From positions 1,673,818,800 to 1,673,882,799 of the forward strand of contig CM066031.1 in assembly GCA_033557465.1 (NCBI GenBank): a stretch of 64,000 bases of DNA. Reading direction: 5' to 3'. Position numbers and translations under genes: made by a program. The first letter of the stretch is position 1. Each line of letters begins with the position of its first letter. This document shows, one piece after another, positions 10,558 to 21,655 of this stretch. Source of the stretch: Ichthyophis bannanicus. Its lineage: Eukaryota; Chordata; Amphibia; Gymnophiona; Ichthyophiidae. The notes beneath the pieces were generated by a model. It worked only from the letters and a program-made list of their open reading frames with translations, was not told the origin of the DNA and searched no databases.

Positions 10558-11520
10558 GGTAAAACTCGTGCACAAACACTGTTAAGACGGGAGCAGGAAT
10601 GGATTTTCAGATTGGGCACACTGTCTCCAGCTGGATTAAACAACGAAATTGAATGGGGTATGTGTTGAAGAGGCTTATTTCACGTGATCTCTCCCGGCTG
10701 ATAAAAAAGAATAGCAACCTAATCCCGCATGCGCGGCGTCTTTTTAGAGATTCAGCTTGGAAGCGACCGTGAGTACTCCTCTTAAACTTTAAAGACCAAT
10801 TTTCTCAATTTCAAGTGTTACTAGAAAATTTAAGGTAACTTTTTCATTCTTATAGGCAGTCCCCTGATGAAACGCTAATAGTGAAACGCTTTGGCGCCCA
10901 TTAATGCGTTGGGAATTGAATACAATAATTTCGATACTGCAGAAGAAGCTTTTAAGTTAAAGTCCTGTGCATGAGCAGCCCAGCAATGAGCGGTGTAGCC
11001 ATGAGCAGCCATAACGCATGGAGCAAACTTTGAACAAGTTTGAAGATCAGGCTGAACCAGCACAGTCTTCAATATAAGTCTATAAGAAACACGCTGTGTG
11101 AATATCTCTCATTAACCTTCTGATTCATGAACTTTGGTTAATCTGTTGATTCATGGACTTTGATTACAGCAGACAGAAGCGGATTAATCGTTTAGAGAAG
11201 TTTTCGATTTACCTCGCAGCATTGGTTGTTTCAAAATCTTTTTGAAAAAACTACACATAAACAGAAGAAACATTAGGCTTTTACAGCAGTATATTTTATT
11301 AAAAATAAGAAATTGAAAATAAACAAAAAAAGAGCAAATAAATTAAAACAATAGCGAAAATACAGATCATTGATGTGTTGATGGCATCTGGCTGTATCAT
11401 GACAGTGTCAGCAGTCTATAGCCAATTCGATTCTGAGATCTGTTCGCTATAGAAGAAATATAACACTCCCGCAATAGAATTGGTCAATGGTGAAAAAGTA
11501 GAGCTAGTCATATTATTTTG
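10557..11520 (-). repeat. Right arm of the PLE palindrome
   Basis: Inverse of 9483-10446; carries the second copy of the PLE C-terminal codons and 3' UTR in the opposite direction. Confidence 0.92.
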
Positions 11521-11589
11521 GAGCTATATAGCATCTAGTTCTGTGAAGTGACGACTTGATATTTGATATTTAACAAGGGCACAATTTTT

Positions 11590-12130
11590 GACACCCTTAG
11601 AAACAATTCAAATTAATTTGAACAAAAGAACCACATTCCCATTGCAGTAAAATTAGATGAACCTATGATCAACTGTCAGTACTCACATGACTTGAATCAA
11701 CCAATGAATGATAGCTCTAATGTTTAAAATGACCACATTCACTCCCTGTTCCATTTTCACAGTGATGAAATCAAGAGAGCTGCCTGAGACTGTCAGAAAA
11801 ATCATTATCACCAAACATCAAACTTCAGAGGTACAAGGCCATCTCCAAAGACCCTGGGATTCCCTGTGTCTACATCTTACAATGCTATTAAGAAGTTTTC
11901 TGCTCATGGAACTGTCAAGAACCTCCCAGAATGTGGTAGGAAGAGGAAAAATAATCCAAGAAGTCTTCAAAGGTTAGTGCGAACTGTTGGAAAAACACTA
12001 CATACAACATCCAAAGAGCTTAAGGCTGATCTGGAGCAATTTGAAGTGGTGGTTTCAACCTGAACCATATGCCACACATTAAACAAAGGAGGACTTTATG
12101 GCGAAGGCCAAGGAGGACCCCACTGCTCAA
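11590..12130 (+). pseudogene. Tc1-like transposase, N-terminal half
   Basis: Begins with Tc1 5' sequence, then codes in shifted frames for a paired-type DNA-binding region: a second helix-turn-helix with KKFSAHGTVKNLPECGRK (11886-11945) and SLQRLVRTVGKTLHTTSKEL (11975-12020). Transposases of this family bind the TIR and cut at TA. Several indels break it. A CR1 LINE interrupts the gene at about 12131 and the catalytic part resumes at 14552. Confidence 0.75.
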
Positions 12131-12426
12131 AGACCAACTGTAGTAGCCTCATGGTATAAGCAGTATGATTACCCTAAGGATGACAGTATGAATCCCACCC
12201 AGTCTCTGTAATGACTCACATAAGCAAACATAGCTTAGGGGTAAAATGGTGTGCTAAGGGAGGGCAAGGCCATAGCAGAGAGACTGAATGAATTTTTTGC
12301 TTCAGTCTTACTGTAGTGAAGTTGCCTATGACTGAAATCGTATTCAAAGGTCATGTATCGGAAGAATTGAAATAAATATTGATAAAACGTGAAAATGGAT
12401 TACAACTATGTGATAAACTGAAGAGT

Positions 12427-12890
12427 AGTAAATCACCTATTTTCAATAACATCATATGGATGTGAAAGCTGGACAGTGAAAAAGACAGACAGGAAGAAAA
12501 TTGATGCCTTTGAATTATGGTGCTGGCGGCAAATACTGTGTATACCATGGACTGCCCGATGAACAAACCAGTCGGTACTAGAGGAGATCAAACCTAAGCT
12601 TTATTTAGAAGCTCAGATGACAAGACTTCGACTTTCATACTTTGGACACATCATGTGAAGAGAGAGATCATTAGAGAAAGACATCATGCTTGGCAAGATA
12701 GAAGGTCAACGCAAAAGAGGAAGGCCAGCAATGAGATGGATTGATACAATAACAGCAGCTACGGGTACCAGTCTGTCAACAATGAGCCACCTGACTGAAG
12801 ACCGAGCACAATTTAGGATAGCTATCCAGAGGGTCGCCATGAGTCGACTCCGACTCGAGGGCACTTAACAACAACAACAGTAAATCACCT
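12427..12890 (+). mobile_element. RTE (BovB-like) LINE 3' fragment with target duplication
   Basis: Flanked by AGTAAATCACCT at 12427-12438 and 12879-12890, a perfect 12 bp target duplication inside a CR1. It encodes the C-terminal end of an RTE protein: LRLSYFGHIM, then MLGKIEGQRKRGRPAMRWID and VAMSRLRLEGT, and ends with an ACAACAACAAC tail typical of RTE 3' ends. It is strongly 5'-truncated. Confidence 0.88.
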
Positions 12891-13350
12891 GGACCGGATG
12901 GTATACATTCGAGGGTGTTGAAAAAAACTTTAATATGAGATTGCAGACATATTAGTAATCTGTGAACTATTAAAATCATCTGAAGTACCTGAAGATTGCA
13001 GAAGGGCCAATGTAATGTCAATTTCTAAAAAAGGGCTCCGGGGTAATATGGGAAACTACAGACCAATGAACCTGACATCAGTACTGGGCAAAATGGTAGA
13101 AACCATTACAAAGGATAAAATTACTGAACATGTAGATAGTCATGGCTTAATGGGAGAAAGACAACATGGATTTAGCCAATTGTTTGCTAAAGGAAGATCT
13201 TGTCTTACTAATTTGTTATATTTTTTTTAAGATGTGAATAAACAGATAGACAAAGGCGAGCCAGTTGATATGGAGTATCTAGATTTTCAGAAAGCCTTTG
13301 CAAGATCTCTAATGATAGACTCTTGGCGAAATTAAAAAGTCATGGCATAG
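12891..13350 (+). pseudogene. CR1 reverse transcriptase fragment
   Basis: Reads SPGPDGIHSRVLKK just before and after the RTE insertion, then PEDCRRANVM, GNYRPMNLTSVLGKMVE, ITEHVDSHGLM and QHGFS, and after a frame change DFQKAFA. These are the N-terminal RT motifs of CR1 LINEs (NYRP motif and the first catalytic Asp region). Indels and a stop near 13230 break the frame. The middle of the RT, including the YADD box, is missing between about 13350 and 13370. Confidence 0.75.
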
Positions 13351-13370
13351 GAGGCAGTGTGCTATGACAA

Positions 13371-13700
13371 GTGCAAAGTTATGCACTTAAGAAAAAACAA
13401 CCCAAACTACGGTTACATGACGCAAGGCTCCACACATTAGGAATCACCACCCAGGAAAAGGGTTTAGGCGTCATTGTGGATAATACGTTGAAACCCTCTG
13501 TCCACTGTGAAGTGGCAGCCAAGAAGGCAAATAGAATGCTAGGAATCATAAGGAAAGGAATGGAGAATATACCGAAGGATATTATAATGCTTCTGTATCA
13601 TTCCATGATGAGACTGCACCTTGAATATTCTGTACAATTCTGGTCACATCTTAAAAAGGATATAGCAGAATTAGAAAAGGCAGAGCCACTAAAATGGTAA
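13371..13700 (+). pseudogene. CR1 ORF2 C-terminal fragment
   Basis: Encodes GLGVIVDNTLKPSVHCEVAA, AAKKANRMLGIIRKG and LEYSVQFWSHLKKDI, the conserved C-terminal part of CR1 ORF2 after the RT palm. The following text (13700-13870) continues toward the CR1 3' UTR with frame breaks. Confidence 0.78.
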
Positions 13701-13875
13701 AGGGGATGGAAAGACTTAAAAGGTTAGGCTCTTCAACTTGGAAAAAAGATGACTGAGGGGAAATATGATAGAGGATTACAAATTAATGAATGGAATGGAA
13801 AAGGTAAATGTAGATTGGTAGTTTACACCATCAAAAAGTAGAAAGACTAGGGGACACACAATGAAGCTACAATGT

Positions 13876-14245
13876 ATTTATTTATTTAACAGGTTTTATA
13901 TACCGCCTTATCATCACATTCAAGGCGGTTCACATGGAACAAACACAGCCATAAGCTTTTACATAGAAACAGGAAGTAGCAACTTGGAGGAGTATATGGG
14001 GTATTCGATACATTTAACAAAGGCTAAACTAAGTACAGATACATTGTTGCGAGATGATATAGTTACATTAATTAGTTGTCCATTACTATGTCTGTAAGGT
14101 CTGACTGTGGCATTAGTTTTATTAGGTAGGTCCATAGTAGTCACAGAATAGATGGGTCTTGATGGCTTTTCTGAAATCAAGTAGGTCTTTGATTGCTCGT
14201 ATTGGGGGAGGTAGCTGATTCCAAAGTTGGGGAGCATATAAAGAC
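13876..14245 (-). mobile_element. L2-type LINE 3' end inserted in CR1
   Basis: Begins (its 3' end) with a TATTTATTTATTT tail and ATACCGCC...GGCGGTTCACAT, as at 58672 onward. The minus-strand text LPNFGISYLPQYEQSKTYLI is a diverged form of the L2 C-terminal LWNQLPP motif. The surrounding CR1 text continues on both sides when compared with the copy at 8599-8978. Confidence 0.7.
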
Positions 14246-14551
14246 CCATTTAAGACTAATAAGAGAAAATATTTTTCATGCAACGGAATTCATTACCGGA
14301 GGATGTAGTAAAAGCTGTTAGCATAGCTGGGTTTAATAAAGGTTTGGACAAGTTCCCGGAGGAAAGGTTCATAAAACATAATTAGAGAAGACCCAAGAAA
14401 TCCACTGTTTACCCCGGAATAAGCACTGTGGAACATGTGTACCTTTTTGGGAACCTGCCAGGTACTTGTGACTTAGATTGTCCACTGTTAAAAACAGGAT
14501 ACTGGGCTTGATGGACTTTGGTCTGACCCAGTATGGCATTTTTTATGTTCT

Positions 14552-15224
<673 letters not shown>

Positions 15225-15271
15225 AGCGCAGTTACTCATCTGTAACAGGTGTTCTCTGGGGATATCAGTAA

Positions 15272-15410
15272 TCATTCCTCACATATAGGCAACAGCGCTG
15301 ATGACAGAGCACACGTGGAGCATTTCCCCAGCTTTCAAAGAAAGCCTTTGGGACATGCTACCATGCATTTATGGTCCTCTTCCCACCCAAGGCTGCCATC
15401 TTGCTCAGTC
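15272..15410 (+). repeat. DIRS-C left inverted terminal repeat
   Basis: Pairs with 32572-32707, with many mismatches. It contains the CAGCTTTCAAAGAAAGCC core seen in the A and E families. Confidence 0.75.
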
Positions 15411-15486
15411 AGATGACATAGCTAGAACGGCAGTAAAAACTAAAACAAGGTAGGAAGGCAACTCGCAGGGGAGGAGGGAGGGTTGT

Positions 15487-15580
15487 GAGGACCGATTCCT
15501 GCTGTCCCTGGAGAACACCTGTTACAGGTAAGTAACTATGCTTTCTCCAGGAACAAGCAGGAAGTCAGTCCTCACATATG
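15487..15580 (+). repeat. DIRS-C internal complementary region
   Basis: Contains ACCTGTTACAGGTAAGTAAC (inverse of the left end) fused to CTTTCTCCAGGAACAAGCAG (inverse of the right end). Confidence 0.82.
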
Positions 15581-15712
15581 AGACACCCTAGCTCCAGGCT
15601 GCTGAGGACCAAACCATGACAGCACCAACAGCGATCACACGGGTAGCTGTGAGTTGCAGAAGGTGAGTCCCCAAAGAGAGACTCTGCAAGACCCTAGCAT
15701 CTAGTGACACTA

Positions 15713-16640
15713 TCACTCCAGTAGCCTGAAGTCAGAAGGGTCAGAGGGCAGGAGTTGCCTATACCCCAAGAATATTATGGTGGACTGCCTGTGGGACTCA
15801 CTCTCCAGGCAGTAGCGATGTATTGTGATCCGGTGCTCAAGGGAGAGGCCAGCTCGCTCATAGGTGAGGGCAATACAGTCTGCCACCCAAGTGGACAGAA
15901 TTTGCTGAGTCATGGGGAGCCCCAGTCTGCTGGGGTCATAAAACACGAAAAGCTGAGGAGCTTTGTGATGGGCCCGAGTCTGCTGTAAATAAAAGGACAG
16001 GCCCATTTGCAATCTATTGTACTAGTTCCTCCCTGCCGGCCTGAGGCCACAGGAAGAAGGTGGGGAGGACCACCTCTTGGTTGAGGTGGAAAGGAGACAC
16101 CACCTTCAGGAGGAATTTGGGATGTGTGCAGAGCACTACCCTGTTCTTGTAGAACCTTGCATATGGTGGATCTGCCACCAGGGCCTGGAGTTCGCTCACT
16201 CTTCAAACGGACGTGAGGGCCACCAGAAATGCCACTTTCCAAGATAGGTACTGCAGGTGACAAGTGGCCAGGGGCTTGTACAGCAGTTTGGTAAGCTGGG
16301 AGAGCACCATGTTGAGGTCTCACTCTGCCGCTGGAGGGCAGAGAGGCGGCTTTGATAACAGGAGGCCCCGGAGGGCTGGCTTGAGGGGTTTTCCCTTGAT
16401 AGGGTAGTGGTGAGTGGCTATGGCACTCAAATGTATCCTCACAGAGTTAGATTTCAGCCTGGTGTGTGACAGGTGAAGTAGGTACTGAAGTACCAGTTGC
16501 ACATGGCAGGAGAAGGGCTTCTCCCTTTCTGCACACCAGGCAGAGAACCTTCTCCATTTAAAGGCAAAAACTCGGCTCGTGGAGGGTTTTCAGGAGGCCA
16601 GCAGGGTCTCCTCAACTTCTCCTGGAAGATTGAAAGAGGC
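15713..16640 (-). pseudogene. DIRS-C tyrosine recombinase, deleted catalytic part
   Basis: C-terminal part reads FYLQQTRAHHKAPQLFVFYD, VADCIALTYERAGLSLE, then RITIHRYCLESES. In intact copies the HxxR box and the Tyr box (HYCLE) lie about 35 residues apart. Here the text jumps from HR to YCLE, so the second Arg, the Trp and the spacing are lost. Upstream pieces (16014-16500) hold the SELQALVADPP region. The recombinase cannot be active. It lies next to the ICR, as in the family. Confidence 0.8.
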
Positions 16641-16674
16641 CAACGCTACCCTTTCAGCATCCATACTGTTAATA

Positions 16675-17545
16675 CTAGCGACCCCAAATTGGGGTGGAGG
16701 AAGGAGCCCACCTCCTGGGACAGGAGGTCCAGGGCTCAGCCCAGAGTGACTGGGAGTGCCACGCATAGGGTAAGTAGCAGAGGGAACCCAAGGTTGCCTG
16801 GGCCACTTGGGGGCAATTAGTATAACTGACGTCCTTTCGCTCTGAACCTTGAAGAGGGTCCTGGTGACCGGGGGGGGGAGTCAGTGGGAACGCATAGAGT
16901 AGGCCCTCGGACCACGAGATCAGGAAGGCATCTTCCGCCACTTTCTCTGGGTGCGGCCGACGGGAGCAGAAGCAGTGTAGCTGCATGTGGTCCTGGCCCA
17001 GGAAGTACAGCGCTCGCAGATGCATGCTGTTGTGTGCTGCGAAGGAGAGGAGGGCCACCACCTCCTGGCAGAGGGAGCAAAACCTGTGCTGTTTGTTGAT
17101 ATATAACATGGTAACCTGGTTGTCCGTCTGGATCAGCACAGGTCGGTGTTGCAGGCAGTGGCAGAACACTCATAAGCCAAGAAGATTGCTCTTTGCTCCA
17201 GGAGATTGATCTGTAAGAGTGAGACCAGCTGCCTTGTGTGCGGCGGTCCCCACAATGCACTCCCCTATCCAGGAGGGAGGCATCTGTGGTCAGTGTCCTC
17301 TGTGGTGCGGGTGCCTGGAAGGGCATTCCTGCCTGGAGGTGGCGCAAGTTTTGCCACCAGTTGAGGGACCCTGCCAATTGACTGGTAACCCTGACCCTGT
17401 CCCGTAGCCTGCCTGTAGCTTGAGTTCACTGCAAGCAGAGGCAACACTGGGCTTTCCGCATGTGCAAGCAGGCTGAGGGAGTGATATTGCCCAGCTGGCG
17501 GAGGAGATGAGCCGGCACTGACTGGCAAACGCTGTACCTCTCCTG
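16675..17545 (-). pseudogene. DIRS-C RNase H and methylase-like region
   Basis: RNase H text: TLTTDASLLDRGVHC (first Asp), VLIQTDNQVTMLYINKQ (third Asp), QEVVALLSFAAHNSMHL. After a frame change follows the region ending in FLISWSEGLLYAFPLTP, which aligns with the Dam-like methylase part of DIRS elements. Frameshifts at about 16820 and 17265 split it. It sits between RT and YR, as expected. Confidence 0.78.
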
Positions 17546-18107
17546 TCAGTTGCCTGAGGCATTCTGCCCTTTCTCTTGGGAGGACAGCTTTGGCCTGTAA
17601 CGTGTCCAACAAGCACCTATGAACTCCAGACTTTGGGCTGGAGAGAGATGGGATTTAGAGCAGTTGATGATGAACCATAGGTGATGCAGAAGGAGGGTTG
17701 AACGCTCTGTGGCCTGACTGACATCTGAGGCCATACCACCCCTGATGAGCCAGTCATCCAAATAGGGGAAGACGAAAGCCCCCTGTAGGTGCAAGTAGGC
17801 GACTACCATCGCCAGGCATTTGATAAAGAACCTTGGCAAGAAGGCCAGGCTGAAGGGTACACCCTGTACTAGTAGTGCCCTCCTCCCACCACGAACCATA
17901 GGATGCGAGTATATGCATCTTTAGATCCAAGGAGCACAGTCAATCTCCCTGAGATAAGGCAGCAGTATTCCAAGGGAGAGCATCTTGAACTTCTCCTTCT
18001 CCAGAAACTTGTTTAAGTTTCTTAAGTCTAGTAGGGCCCTGAGGCCCCCCAGTTCTCTTTGGGACAAGGAAGTATCTGGAGTAGAAGCCTAAGTATCTGG
18101 AGTAGAA
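17546..18107 (-). pseudogene. DIRS-C reverse transcriptase fragment
   Basis: Encodes FYSRYFLVPKRTGG at the start, then FVFPYLDDWLIRGG (catalytic DD) and CSKSHLSPAQSLEFIGA. The text around 18070-18107 shows a short tandem duplication of AAGTATCTGGAGTAGAAG at the edge of DIRS-B. The N-terminal part of RT is missing. Stops and frame changes are present. Confidence 0.8.
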
Positions 18108-18200
18108 GACTAAATTCCTGCTGTTCCCGGATATCACCTGTTACAGGTGAGTAACTATGCTATCTCCAGGAACAAGCAGGAATGTAGTCTTCACATATGG
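18108..18200 (+). repeat. DIRS-B terminal junction, ICR-like
   Basis: Reads ACCTGTTACAGGTGAGTAAC then TATCTCCAGGAACAAGCAGG then TCTTCACATATGGG, equal to an ICR or circle junction of this family. It is followed at once by RT codons, so gag and the left ITR are lost. Confidence 0.75.
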
Positions 18201-19550
18201 GCCAAAGAAAACAGGGGGACACAGACCCATTTTAGACCTCAGAGAACTGAACAAATTCCTGTTCAAAGAGAAATTCAAGATGATTTCTCTGGGAACTCTG
18301 CTGCCATACCTTCAGAGTCAGGATTGGCTTTGTTCTCTAGATCTCAAGGATGCATACACTCATGTTCTCATCCATCCAACTCACCGAAGGTTCCTTCGCT
18401 TCCTGTTTCAAGGAAAGCACTACCAATACAGGGTGCTTCCTTTTGGCCTGGCCTCAGCACCAAGGGTGCTTACGAAATGCATGGCTGTAGTGGCAACATT
18501 TCTTCCCACTCTAGGAATATTCGTCTTCCCCTACTTAGACGACTGGCTCATTCAAGCCCCATCAGAGTCAGAGGCCAGAATTTCCCTATCTTGCACAATG
18601 CGTATCCTTCAATATTTGGGCCTGGTCATAAACATCCCAAAATCCAGCCTAACTCCCACTCAATCTCTAGAGTTTATAGGAGCATTGCTGGACACCAGAA
18701 AAGCAAGGGCCTATCTTCCACAGGCCCGCTGCCTTCGCATTGTGCACTTAACCTCCCAAGCAGTGTTAAAAACTCATCTCACTGCTCGGGAAATGTTACA
18801 ACTACTAGGCCACATGGCATCTACCGTGCACGTGGTTCCCTATGCTCACCTCCATATGAGAGCAGCCCAATGGACTCTATCCACTCAGTGGAATCGGGCA
18901 TCAGGCTGCCTATCAGACAAAATAACAAACACAAGTCGCCTTATTTTGTCTCTACAATGGTGGCAGTCAACCCAAAACCTGTTGGTGGGGTCCCCTTTCC
19001 AGCAACCTCTACCCCAGGTCACTCTAACAACAGACACCTCACAAGTGGGTTGGGGAGCTCATCTGCAAGATCTCTTTACCCAAGGCACCTGGACTCCACA
19101 GGAGACCCACTTACATATCAATCTCCTAGAACTCAGAGCAATCTTCCTTGCTCTTTGAATGTTCCATACCCAGCTCAGCTACAAGACAGTCCTAATTCAG
19201 ACGGACAATCAAGTAGCTATGTTCTATCTGAACAAGAAGGGAGGAACAGGCTTTCTGTCACTTTGCAACAAAGCTTTGCGACTATGGGCCCTCGCTAGAG
19301 AGCATCAAATTCATCTCCTGGCGGTGTATCTGCCAGGCATTCAAAATTCTTGGGCAGACAGACTCAGTCGAGTTCTGCTTCCACACGAATGGTCTCTCCA
19401 TGCAGACCAGGTAGCAAAATTTTTTCAAATTTGGGGAACTCCGGACATAGACCTCTTTGCAAGTCCGTTGAATGCCAAACTTCCCCGGTTCTGTTCCAGA
19501 ATTCCGGCTCAGGGTTCTCAGGCCAAGGATGCTTTCCTCCTCCATTGGGC
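18190..19550 (+). pseudogene. DIRS-B reverse transcriptase and RNase H
   Basis: RT runs from GPKKTGGHRPILDLRELN through WLCSLDLKDAYTHVLIHP (first Asp), YRVLPFGLASAPRV and FVFPYLDDWLIQAPS (DD box) to RNase H text TLTTDTSQVGWGAHL and LLELRAIFLAL. A TGA at 19156-19158, probably from CGA, is followed in frame by VLIQTDNQVAMFYLNKKG and WALAREHQIHLLAVYLPG. Only this one stop interrupts about 450 codons, so the copy is fairly young. A frameshift at about 19548 then leads into the recombinase frame. Gag is not present upstream. Confidence 0.85.
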
Positions 19551-20335
19551 AGGACTTCCTATATGCCTTTCCACCCATTCCCCTAATTCCCAAGACCCTA
19601 TTCAAGCTTCAGAGAGACAAAGGCCACATGATTCTCATAGCTCCACATTGGCCACGGCAGGTGTGGTACCCTCTGCTCCTGCATCTCTCTCAAGCTCCAT
19701 CTCTGGAGTTAGGATCTGCTCCAGATCTCCTGTCTCAGGAGAACGGGATGTTGTGGCATCCCATTCCCCACTCTCTGCATCTCAGGGCCTGGTTGCTGAG
19801 AGCCTAGACCTTCATGGTCTTAACCTTTCTCAACAAGTAAGGGATGTCCTTTGTGCTTCCAGGAAACCTTCCACAAGACGCTCTTATGCTTTCAAGTGGA
19901 AAAGGTTTTCCATATGGTGTTCACAAAAGGGTCTTCACCACTCTGCGATACCTCTGGAATCATTACTGGAGTATCTCCTGCATTTATTTAATGCAGGACT
20001 TAAGACTAACTCAGTAAGAGTCCATTTAAGTGCTATTTCAGCTTCTTTAAAGCCTTTAAATGGACAACCTATTTCCACTCATCCTCTCATAGCGAGATTT
20101 ATGAGGGGCCTTCTTCTAACTAAGCCTCCCATTAGGCCACCTCCAGTGGCGTGGGACCTGAATCTGGTTCTTGGGCAGCTCATGAAGCCGCCTTTTGAAC
20201 CTTTAGCTACTACCTCCTTGAAATTCCTTTCCTGGAAAGTTATCTTTCTCATTGCAATCACATCAGCACGTCGCATCAGTGAATTGCAAGCATTAGTTGC
20301 TGATCCTCCTTATACAAGGTTCCATCATGATAAGG
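19551..20335 (+). pseudogene. DIRS-B tyrosine recombinase, N-terminal part
   Basis: After the Ser/Pro-rich overlap region come CASRKPSTRRSYAFKWKRF (core-binding start), LKTNSVRVHLSAISASLK, and ITSARRISELQALVADPPYT (first catalytic Arg). The frame ends at FHHDK where the sequence flips to the other strand, so the HxxR and Tyr boxes are absent here. They are found on the minus strand at 20382-20560. Confidence 0.85.
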
Positions 20336-20924
20336 AGTCCTTGTCTAAGCAGTAATGGGCTGTGAAGGTATGAACCGAGGCTCAAGTAGCTGCTCGACAG
20401 ATGTCATCAATAGACACAGAGTATAAATGAGCCATTGAGGCTGCCATGGCTCTCACATTGTGAGCCGTGACATGGCCTTCCAGAGAAAGGTTCTTACTCT
20501 GATAGGCAAAAGAAATACACTGTGCTATCCAGTTGGACAATGTTCTCTTGGAGACTGGAAGTCCCAAATGAGAAGGATCGAAAGCAACAAAGAGTTGGGA
20601 GGACTTTCTATGTTGCTGTGTCCTCTGTAAGTAAAAGGCAAGTGCTCTTTTACAGTCCAAAGTATGAAGATTCCTTTCTGCATTTGAAGCATGAGGCCTT
20701 GGAAAAAATACAGGCAGGTAAACCGCCTGGTTTAAATGAAAAGGTGAGACCACCTTTGGCATAAAGTGTGGATGAGTCCTAAGGACTACCTTATCATGAT
20801 GGAACCTCGTGTAAGGAGGATCAGCAACTAATGCTTGCAATTCACTGATGCGACGTGCTGATGTGATTGCAATGAGAAAGATAACTTTCCAGGAAAGGAA
20901 TTTCAAGGAGGTAGTAGCTAAAGG
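20336..20924 (-). pseudogene. DIRS-B tyrosine recombinase, C-terminal part (inverted half)
   Basis: Minus-strand frame with SARRISELQALVADPPYT, VVLRTHPHFMPKVVSPF, LDCKRALAFYLQRTQQH and LEGHVTAHNVRAMAAS (HNVR box), and ICRAAT near the end; the Tyr segment lies just beyond a frame change. Residues up to FHHDK repeat those on the + strand at 20200-20335 in inverted orientation. The PLE splits it after 20924. Confidence 0.82.
20886..20907 (+). repeat. Target duplication of the PLE insertion, left copy
   Basis: A 22 bp stretch identical to 30882-30903. It is DIRS-B recombinase DNA (compare the inverse of the + strand at about 20220-20250). Confidence 0.75.
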
Positions 20925-21353
20925 AAGGGAACGAGAAGAGGGCCTTCCGCAATTGACCAAACAGCAAAAGTACAGCGGAGGACAAATTACCACGGCCTAC
21001 AAAGGTGTATGGATAAAAAACTTTATTAAGGACCCAACTTTACAAGTTTCAGCTGGGGGCCTTCATCAGGGGTCTAAAAAAACAACAGACACATAAAATG
21101 AACATAATAACAATAAATAACATATAATGTTAATATATGATAAAATATACAAAAATAACTATATAAAAAGACAAAAATGTTACCAGGTAACCACAAAGTG
21201 TATGGGGCACTTCTATAGGGTGGAGCAACCACTTCTTCCCAATCTAAAACATAGTAAAAACACAAGCATGAATAATTATGTGACATAGGACACATATATA
21301 ATTGAAAAAGGGGAAGGAGAACGATGGTACATATAAAAATAGTAAGAAATCGT

Positions 21354-21655
21354 GGAGTGGAGGAGTAGCCTAGTGGTTGGGGTAAGGTACTTCAGGCCGG
21401 AAGGTCGGGGGTTCAAATCCCACTAGAGGACAGCAACCTTGGGCCGGAAGGACTGGGGTTTCTAGTCCCACAGTTGCTCCTTGTGGTCTTGGGCAAGCCA
21501 CTTAACCCTCCATTGCCCATGTTCCCTGTAAGTATTAGTGTATGTGTCTCATATCCCCATGTGCTAAAATGTATCCCCCAATTGTGTTGTGACCGCTTTG
21601 ATTGAAGGATAAGGCGGTATACAAAACTGTATAAATAAAAATAAATAAATAATAT
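21354..21655 (+). mobile_element. tRNA-derived SINE with L2-like tail
   Basis: The head resembles a tRNA: A box TAGCCTAGTGG at 21366-21376 and B box GTTCAAATCCC at 21411-21421, the internal Pol III promoter. The body includes CTTGGGCAAGCCACTTAACC. The tail reads GACCGCTTTGATTGAAGGAT, AAGGCGGTATAC and AAATAAATAAATA, as in the L2 3' ends here, which suggests it is mobilised by an L2 LINE. It lies in the PLE 3' UTR; I see no clear target duplication. Confidence 0.85.

Larger units (their letters stand above)
9470..11589. mobile_element. Penelope-like element 3' end as a 2 kb palindromic insertion
   Basis: Insertion flanked by a perfect 13 bp duplication, GGGCACAATTTTT, at 9470-9482 and 11577-11589. 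It consists of two inverted 964 bp arms (9483-10446 and 10557-11520), a 110 bp centre and a 56 bp one-sided extension (11521-11576). Each arm carries a CCCCTGATGAAACGC-type motif found in PLE 3' regions, and the centre plus left arm encode the end of a PLE GIY-YIG protein. Two truncated PLE copies integrated head to head in one event would explain it; PLEs are known for inverted and tandem partial copies. Confidence 0.75.
12131..14551 (+). mobile_element. CR1 LINE, 5'-truncated, with RTE and L2 insertions
   Basis: Starts in the linker before RT (ERLNEFFASV-like text at 12280-12310) and ends at about 14545 with the CR1 3' UTR (GGTCTGACCCAGTATGGCAT, TTATGTTCTTATG). It sits inside the Tc1 transposase gene. 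The exact 5' edge is uncertain (12130-12250). An RTE fragment (12427-12890) and an L2 end (about 13876-14245) are inserted in it. Confidence 0.75.

Noticed and set aside
18147..19298. 383-codon + strand frame as a separate protein
   Set aside because: It is the recombinase-phase frame running over RT of DIRS-B; kept only as a dual-coding observation, not as an independent gene.
21360..21435. A tRNA gene
   Set aside because: A and B boxes are present, but the flanks continue as a SINE body with an L2-like tail and the arms do not form a full cloverleaf by eye.
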